A stretch of 64,000 nucleotides of DNA from NCBI RefSeq assembly GCF_034006335.1, contig NZ_JAWDIQ010000001.1; one strand, 5' to 3'. Below the pieces are notes generated by a model. It was not told where the DNA came from. It saw only the letters and a program-made list of their open reading frames with translations, and did not search any database. Positions 59,034 through 64,000 of this stretch are shown here, one piece after another (within the stretch, counting starts at the first letter, position 1; each line of letters starts with the position of its first letter). The stretch is from Paracerasibacillus soli. Lineage in GTDB: Bacteria > Bacillota > Bacilli > Bacillales > Amphibacillaceae. Both the position numbers and the translations under genes were made by a program.

Positions 59034-59703
59034 AAAAGGTCGGAAACCAAAAATTTATCCTCAAGAAGCTATTGATAACATTATATCTCAGTATCTTCAA
59101 CAGCAAAAAAATAATGGGCTGATTAAGTATATGGAAATTTACCGATTTTCCAAGGAATTGTATAAAATCGACAAATCTAACCTTCTCCTTAGCGAAATTT
59201 CTGGAGAAAAAAAAGGAAGACAAGGTAGAAAAACAATTGACAAGGCAAATGAAGTTCTCGAACATACCGTTTCTTTATCAATTCAAGAAGATGAAAAAGT
59301 TGTGGATTCTATTGATGCAATTAACAAGTTCTTTCAAGGAACGGAAAGCAATAAAGATAAACTTATTGGTGCTATTATTATTAACGAAAATAAATTAAAA
59401 AAATATATACAAAAAAACAAGAAAATTATAGCCGATCATAATAATAAAGAAAAAAGGGTCCATTTTCTAGAACAAGAAAACAGATTCCTTAAACAAAGAC
59501 TAGCCGAGTACGAAGAACTTTTTTTTCAGTGGATTGATGCTAGTAGCCATGAAGATGTACCACTTATCAACGTGATAACAACAGGGAAATCAAGGAATAA
59601 AATTGTTCAACACTTATTTGATACTATGTTCAGTGAGAATCCAGTTAAGGGTTATGAAAAGTTTGAGGAATTTAGGAAAAACAGAAAAATGTTACCAGTG
59701 TAG
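59026..59703 (+). CDS. Coiled-coil accessory protein of the element (TnpC-like)
   Basis: 225 residues, intact. A basic N-terminus (MSKKGRKPKIYPQEAIDNII) with a helix-turn-helix-like stretch, SKELYKIDKSNLLLSEISGEK, then GRQGRKTIDKANEVLE. A central coiled coil (HNNKEKRVHFLEQENRFLKQ) precedes a globular end with a GKSRNKIVQHLFDTMF helix. The layout matches small Tn554 TnpC/DUF6262-type proteins thought to set orientation or frequency of transposition. It overlaps recombinase 3 by eight bases. Confidence 0.7.
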   Translation: MSKKGRKPKIYPQEAIDNIISQYLQQQKNNGLIKYMEIYRFSKELYKIDKSNLLLSEISGEKKGRQGRKTIDKANEVLEHTVSLSIQEDEKVVDSIDAINKFFQGTESNKDKLIGAIIINENKLKKYIQKNKKIIADHNNKEKRVHFLEQENRFLKQRLAEYEELFFQWIDASSHEDVPLINVITTGKSRNKIVQHLFDTMFSENPVKGYEKFEEFRKNRKMLPV

Positions 59704-59788
59704 TACCATTCAGGGACAATAAAGAGAATACTCTAATTGACGATTTAGACTTATAGTAGATTCTTATTTGAATAGGAGAGCAGTTATT

Positions 59789-59842
59789 AAAAAAATAATA
59801 AAAAGGCAAGACACCATAACTTGAAAATTTTGGTGACTTGCC
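59789..59842 (-). terminator. Terminator of the ars operon, possibly bidirectional
   Basis: GGCAAGACACCA (59805-59816) pairs with TGGTGACTTGCC (59831-59842) with one mismatch. On the minus strand TTTTTATTATTTTTTT follows, about 90 bases past the flavoprotein stop; it also lies 100 bases after the last recombinase-module gene. Confidence 0.85.
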
Positions 59843-59931
59843 GCATTTACTTCGAGTCATTACTCGACAATTATGCGATTCGAAGAACTAACTTTCAAAA
59901 AGCAAACCATTTTTTTGCTTAACCGTTTTAT

Positions 59932-61233
59932 TTAACAGCAACCACCAGCTCCACTATTGCATACACCCGTTTCCGGTAGTGAAAGTTGGACGAGTTTAGC
60001 TGCTTCCAGGTCTCCCGCTAAGTAGGCCACCACCGAACGTACTTGTTCATACCCTGTCGCCATCAAGAATGTTGGCGCGCGACCATATGATTTAGCACCT
60101 AAAATGTAGAAATTTGGTTATGGTTGACGAAGTTCTTTTTCGCCATGCGCATCGACTGAACCACAGCTATGGTGATTCGGATCGATTAATGGGGCAAGTG
60201 TAGGAACAGCTTCAGTAATTGCATCAGCTTCAAATCGAAGTTCACGATGAATGCTAAAGTCTGGACGACTACCAGTGTTAACAATTAGACGATCAAATGT
60301 ACCTAATTCTTTACTCTTTCCTTTCAAAATAATTCCATTCGCATCTTTATATACATACTGAACACGAAAAGGTGTAACAGCCTTAACCGTACCATTTTCA
60401 ACAAGTGAAGCGATTCGTGTACCCAATTCACCACGCGCAGCAAGTTCATCATTTGTACCGCCGCCATAAGCATCTTCTACTTTCGCCTTGCGAAGTATCC
60501 AAGTTATTTCTGTATTTGTATATTGCTCTTTTAATGAAGCAAGTTGCAACAACGAATTAATAGCAGAATGGCCACCGCCAATCACAGCGATTTTCTTATT
60601 CGCATAGGTTTCAATGTTTTCTTGTACATTTGGAATCTTGTAATGTATTCTATCACTTAGCTGCCTTTCTTCAGGAAGAAATAGGCCATTACTAGCTGCT
60701 GGGTTTGGATGACCCCAAGTCCCTGTCGCGTCAATAACTGCACTCGCTGTAAAGGTATCAGTACCATTAGTTGTTTTCACATAAATTTGGAATGGACGAT
60801 CTCCGCGTTTGTTCGATTTCATGCGGTCTGTTTCTTCGCGTGTAATCGCGAGCACTTGATGATTGGCATGGATTTTATCGCTGAATAGACCAGCAAGAGG
60901 TTCCAAATATTCCTGGATAAGCTCGCGACCTGTTGGAATTTCTTCTTCTCTAGGCATCACCCAATCCGTTTCCTCCAGCATGGATTTTGCCGCCGTATCT
61001 ATATTATATTTCCATGGTGAGAAAAGTCTAACATGTTCCCAAGTACGAATATTTTCGGCAAGATCCCCTTTTTCTAAAATGAAAAAAGGAACTTCACGTT
61101 GTTTCAGATGTGCAGCGGCAGCTAAACCTATTGGACCTGCACCGATAATTGCGACGGGCAGCGTGGTATCACAGCAACCTGTTTCAGGGCTGCAACAATC
61201 AGTTTGATTTTGATTTAAAATGTTAAATTCCAT
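59932..61233 (-). CDS. ArsO-like flavin-dependent oxidoreductase with terminal Cys motifs (in-frame stop)
   Basis: 434 codons. Starts MEFNILNQNQTDCCSPETGC, a double CC motif, then the FAD-binding PVAIIGAGPIGLAAAAHLKQ, NAD(P)H-binding KKIAVIGGGHSAINSLLQLA and VIDATGTWGHPNP, typical of class B flavoprotein monooxygenases found in ars operons (ArsO). A TAA codon interrupts the frame at 60118-60120 (after KELRQP); the same frame continues PNFYILGAKSYGRAPTFLMA and ends GVCNSGAGGCC. Relatives normally have Glu at the stop position, a single-base difference. The substrate may be an arsenic species bound by the Cys pairs; this is inference. Confidence 0.72.
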
Positions 61234-61298
61234 TTGAAAGACTCCTTTAATATAAGAATATAGTTATATATACGTTAAAAGCGTTTGAAATCCAATGT

Positions 61299-62644
61299 CT
61301 ATCGCGCTTCCTCTTTCGCAAACTTTTCCAAGCGAGATGCGATTTCATTTCGCACACGCTGGAACACTTGCCATTTCTCATCGAGCGTTCCAGTCGTCTT
61401 TGCCGGATCATCAAAACCCCAGTGCTCATATTTCACAGTTGGTGGAATCACAGGACATTTATCTGCCGCATCACCACATAGAGTAACAACAAGCGTCGCA
61501 AGGGAGCCGATTGGTGTTATTTTGGGACCTAAATCCGAACCGATAATATTGGCGTAGATTAATGCGTCTTGCATGATTCCGGAGGTATGGGTTTCTGCGA
61601 TTGCTAGCGCATTGACCATAACAGTCGGCATGTTATTCATGATTGAAGACAGGAACGCTGCCAAGAAGCCCATCACAATAGTTGAAACAAAATACCCCTT
61701 TTCAGAAGACCATTCAATGAAGCTAGCGAGCGCTTCTGTTAATCCAGCGTTACCAAGCCCATATACCACAACGTACATTCCAATTGAAAAGATAACAATA
61801 TTCCATGGAGCACCTTTAACTACCGCTTTGGTATCAACCGCCGAACTCATTCTTCCAAAGATAAAGAAGATGATCGCAATCCCGCCTGCGATAAACGATA
61901 CTGGAATGTTTAGAGGCTCACTGATGAAGTAACCAATGACAAGCGCAACCAAGACTGCCCACGATAAGCGGAAACAGCTTTTGATCGCGGATTGCTTGTG
62001 CCGGCTCTTCAACATGTTCACATCATACACACGTGGAATTGATTTTCTGAAATATAACAGCAAAATACCAATCGTTGCGATAATTGAGAAGAGGTTGGGA
62101 TAATCATGCGTGATGCATATTCACCAAAGCCAATATTAAAGAAATCAGCTGATACGATATTGACCAAATTGCTTACAACGAAAGGCAGTGATGTCGTATC
62201 AGCGATAAATCCACTTGCCATGATAAACGGAAAAATCATCTTTTCACTAAAGTTTAGATTTCGAACCATTGCCAGGACGATGGCGTCAAAATAAGTGCAG
62301 CCCCATCATTCGCAAAAAGTGCGGCTACGACAGCACCCAACAAACTGACAAGTACAAACATTTTCACTCCATGCCCTTTAGCGATTCGAGCCATATGAAG
62401 TGCAGCCCATTCGAACAAAACCAATTTCGTCTAAAATGAGCGAAATTAAAATGATGGCTACAAATGATAGCGTCGCGTTCCATGTGATTCCGATTACTGT
62501 TTGTACATCCTGCAGATTGACGACGCCCAAAAGCAGTGCGACAATAGCTCCTGCCATGGCTGACCAGCCGATATTGAGTCCTCGTGGCTGCCAAATAACA
62601 AAAATTAACGTTACTATAAAAATGGATGCTGCTCAATCAAACAT
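61299..62644 (-). CDS. arsB: Arsenite permease ArsB fused to the C-terminal half of arsenate reductase ArsC (several frameshifts)
   Basis: From 62644 (GGAGGTG upstream) the product is ArsB: VTLIFVIWQPRGLNIGW, NATLSFVAIILISLILDEIG, FANDGAALILTP, ASGFIADTTSLPFVVSNLVN, LSSIMNNMPTVMVNALAIAE and GSDLGPKITPIGSLATL. The last helix of ArsB is absent. The frame runs on into ArsC: LVVTLCGDAADKCPVIPPTV and HWGFDDPAKTTGTLDEKW. ArsC Cys82 and Cys89 are present, but its N-terminal P-loop Cys10/Arg16 is lost, so reductase activity is not expected. Breaks occur near 62630 (TGA after MFD), 62390, 62310 and 62080. Confidence 0.8.
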
Positions 62645-62940
62645 GATTCACCTCCGCAATCGCATTTAGTAAGTACATCCAGTTCATCAACTACTTGTTG
62701 AGCTACCGGAGATAAATTCTCTACTATGCTGTAATGCTTCCAGGTTCCGACTTTGCGTTCTTTAATAATCCCTGCGTCTTTCAGTTTTTTTAAATGCTGG
62801 CTTACAGCTGGTTGTGAGATGTTTAAAACATCCACGAGGTCACAAACACAGACCTCCTTATTTTTTAAACAGGATAACAATATTAAGCGATTGGCATCAG
62901 CCAAAGCCTTTAATTGTTTTTCCATTGAGGAAATGTTCAA
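62614..62940 (-). CDS. arsR: ArsR family arsenic-responsive repressor
   Basis: 108 residues. The winged helix reads MEKQLKALADANRLILLSCL, VLNISQPAVSQHLKKLKDAG. The metalloid-binding motif is CVCDLVDVL in helix 3, as in classical ArsR; further Cys residues occur in TKCDCGGESCLIEQ at the C-terminus. Start is TTG at 62940 with AGGAGG six bases upstream. Its 3' end overlaps the arsB start. It should repress its own operon through the palindrome at 62951-62976. Confidence 0.9.
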   Translation of the reverse strand: MNISSMEKQLKALADANRLILLSCLKNKEVCVCDLVDVLNISQPAVSQHLKKLKDAGIIKERKVGTWKHYSIVENLSPVAQQVVDELDVLTKCDCGGESCLIEQHPFL

Positions 62941-62950
62941 ATGTATACCT

Positions 62951-62976
62951 CCTATATAAGTTTTCTCTTATATAGG
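62951..62976. promoter_or_regulatory. ArsR operator
   Basis: CCTATATAAG, a six-base spacer and CTTATATAGG form a perfect 10-bp inverted repeat directly upstream of arsR, overlapping its ribosome site. Position and symmetry fit ArsR autoregulation. Confidence 0.75.
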
Positions 62977-63056
62977 ATATACCTAAGTGATAAAAAAGTA
63001 AATAAGCAAATGCTTATATTTACTTTAGGGAAAGTCCTGAAACAGAATAACTTTAA

Positions 63057-63086
63057 ACGTCCCTTCAACAGACAGGGGCGTTTTTT
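63057..63086 (+). terminator. Terminator upstream of arsR
   Basis: ACGTCCCT and AGGGGCGT pair around a short loop, followed by TTTTTT on the plus strand. No plus-strand gene ends here, so it may be left over from the sequence that preceded a rearrangement. Confidence 0.65.
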
Positions 63087-63113
63087 CTCAAAACTAATGA
63101 TTTTATGAAGGTA

Positions 63114-63385
63114 TTATCTTTCCGCCGAATGAGCAAAATTTTTCATATATTCATCATAAGTTTCCTTTTCGCGCATGATCGTGAGTCTTGCATACATTTG
63201 GCTTTGCTGCAGACTTACATAGCCAAGTAACTGTTGGATGCTTGAAAGGTGCATCCCCTTCCTTGCCAGATGTGCAGCAAACGTATGCTGTAATGTATAG
63301 GGGATATATGAAAACCAAGTTCATCCTGGTATTTTTCAAATATACAACTTTCATAAAGACGTTTGGTCATTTTTGCACTTGATCT
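63114..63385 (-). pseudogene. C-terminal remnant of a XerC/D-type tyrosine recombinase
   Basis: Two overlapping frames give KMTKRLYESCIFEKYQDELG, then TLQHTFAAHLARKGMHLSSI and QQLLGYVSLQQSQMYARLTI, ending FAHSAER. This is the last ~90 residues of a phage-type integrase with the His-box and nucleophile Tyr, but the HxxR Arg is Gln (LQHTF for LRHTF) and the N-terminal three quarters are missing. It is unrelated to the three recombinases at 53-59 kb and marks another mobile-element scar. Confidence 0.75.
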
Positions 63386-63655
63386 TCCGGTTGTGGAACA
63401 AGAAAATTTTTAAAAATTCTAGGGTGATATATCATTTATTCTCTACAGATTAATAAGAAATAAATTAATTATGCTTTACTTACAAATAAACGTTTTATAT
63501 TAAGCCAAACCATTAATACCACCAATAATCCCCATATCACTAATGTATACCTTAAAGGGTGCTGCTCTATAAAAATAAAAGAGACCAAGTAAAATGTTAA
63601 ATATATTTCACTTGATCTTTTTTATTGAAAAACACCTTTATTTTTGTAAACTTTA

Positions 63656-63836
63656 TTATTCAGTTTTTGAAGAACAGCAACTAGATTCTGCATTTAACTT
63701 TAAATCATTATGATTCTCAGTTTCACTAACTTCTTCAATTTTCACATTACAACAAGATTTCTTTTCTTTTTACTTCTTCAATCTTTATCTTACAACAATC
63801 ATCGTTTTTCTTCGCTTTTTTAAAAAAATTCAACAT
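63656..63836 (-). CDS. Small Cys-pair protein (one frameshift)
   Basis: About 60 residues: MLNFFKKAKKNDDCCKIKIE, then after one extra base near 63772 KSCCNVKIEEV and a terminal SSCCSSKTE. Two CCx(2)KIEEV units and a third CC pair suggest metalloid or metal-thiol binding. AAGGAGGTG lies eight bases before the ATG, and the gene starts 16 bases after the permease stop, so the two form one operon. No family name is known to me. The 63401-63655 stretch below it holds no further gene. Confidence 0.65.
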
Positions 63837-63852
63837 AAATTATTTCACCTCC

Positions 63853-64000
63853 TTAAAATATATAGAATAAGAATCCTGAAAGAGTAGCCATTGTAATAAC
63901 CGATACCACAAAAGCAACAACTAATCGCTTACGAAAGATAGAATTTAATAGTGCTACCTTCATTAATGCCATAACAGGTGGAAATGCCATCCCTTTTGCA
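63853..64000 (-). CDS. Permease C-terminus, probably ArsP/YraQ (DUF318) type, cut by window edge
   Basis: The last 48 residues: AKGMAFPPVMALMKVALLNS, a basic turn IFRKRL and a final helix VVAFVVSVITMATLSGFLFY. The KGMxFxPxMALxK pattern and terminal helix resemble DUF318 permeases, several of which (ArsP) export trivalent organoarsenicals. With only the C-terminus visible the family call is uncertain. Confidence 0.5.
   Translation of the reverse strand, partial: AKGMAFPPVMALMKVALLNSIFRKRLVVAFVVSVITMATLSGFLFYIF

Larger units (their letters stand above)
52864..59703 (+). mobile_element. Recombinase module of a Tn554/RIT-like element inserted in topB (left end)
   Basis: Four overlapping plus-strand genes: three tyrosine recombinases of about 430, 990 and 563 residues, and a 225-residue coiled-coil protein. 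Tn554 carries tnpA and tnpB (tyrosine recombinases) and small tnpC in this order next to its left end; RIT elements carry three recombinases. This module combines both. The left boundary is fixed by loss of topB homology at 52863. No terminal inverted repeat is seen, as in Tn554, but an 8-bp inverted pair (TACACCAT 52907-52914; ATGGTGTA 52986-52993) lies close to the end. The right end is not in the window or not recognisable. Confidence 0.75.

Noticed and set aside
53064..59703. Prophage or integrative conjugative element
   Set aside because: No structural, lysis, relaxase or type IV secretion genes are seen; three coupled tyrosine recombinases fit a Tn554/RIT-type element instead.
1..64000. 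tRNA or rRNA genes
   Set aside because: No cloverleaf with a GTTCRA/T-loop and CCA end, or rRNA signature, was found on either strand by eye.

Overview
This is chromosomal DNA of a low-GC, endospore-forming, flagellated Bacillaceae. The evidence is a CotD-type coat protein, MotA/MotB, a guanine riboswitch before a PbuG-type permease, AGGAGG ribosome sites with frequent TTG/GTG starts, and Bacillus-type CvfB, UvsE, YyaL and TopB. The genus cannot be fixed from sequence alone; the Oceanobacillus/Virgibacillus/Lentibacillus group is only a guess. More than twenty genes with well-conserved products are broken by single-base shifts, while others of 1.4-2.1 kb are intact. I read most breaks as sequencing error and give the full span of each reconstructed gene.

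Region 1-6.2 kb holds a YdjO-like fragment, a Cof-type HAD phosphatase, an MFS exporter, pyrrolidone-carboxylate peptidase, a Na+/dicarboxylate symporter and a CynX-type MFS protein. Region 6.4-19.6 kb is an aromatic-acid block. A minus-strand operon (DapA-like aldolase, HpaE, HpaB, HpaD, HpaC, phenylalanine dehydrogenase, two HpaG-type proteins, HpaF) would take phenylalanine/tyrosine-derived 4-hydroxyphenylacetate through homoprotocatechuate to central metabolites. It has a textbook sigma-A promoter overlapped by a palindrome that recurs at the promoter of the adjacent GntR regulator and, in related form, before a TAXI-type TRAP transporter. The TRAP binding protein is circularly permuted relative to its family.

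Region 20-52 kb is mostly housekeeping: MotAB, a flavodoxin with a Fur box, CvfB, a CoxG/ketosteroid-dehydrogenase-like pair with a divergent TetR regulator, MgtE, a family-4-like uracil-DNA glycosylase, a zinc-ribbon/HtrA-like pair, an Rpn nuclease locus, CotD, PbuG with its guanine riboswitch, UvsE, a VanZ-RDD protein, an ABC-2 exporter, two secreted proteins of unknown function, YyaL, a ferredoxin and topB. The Rpn locus has an internal start for its C-terminal domain and, directly downstream, a free-standing duplicate of that domain with a different number of four-residue repeats. This resembles the intragenic RpnL/RpnS toxin-antitoxin arrangement.

From about 52.86 kb to the right edge the DNA is accessory. 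A four-gene, translationally coupled module (three tyrosine recombinases and a coiled-coil protein, Tn554/RIT-like) interrupts topB. The middle recombinase carries six excisionase-like helix-turn-helix modules. Behind it lies an arsenic block: an ArsO-like flavoprotein with Cys-Cys motifs at both ends, an ArsB fused in frame to the C-terminal half of ArsC, ArsR with its operator, an integrase remnant, a small Cys-pair protein and the end of a permease. The missing 5' part of topB is predicted to lie beyond the right edge, after the far end of the element.
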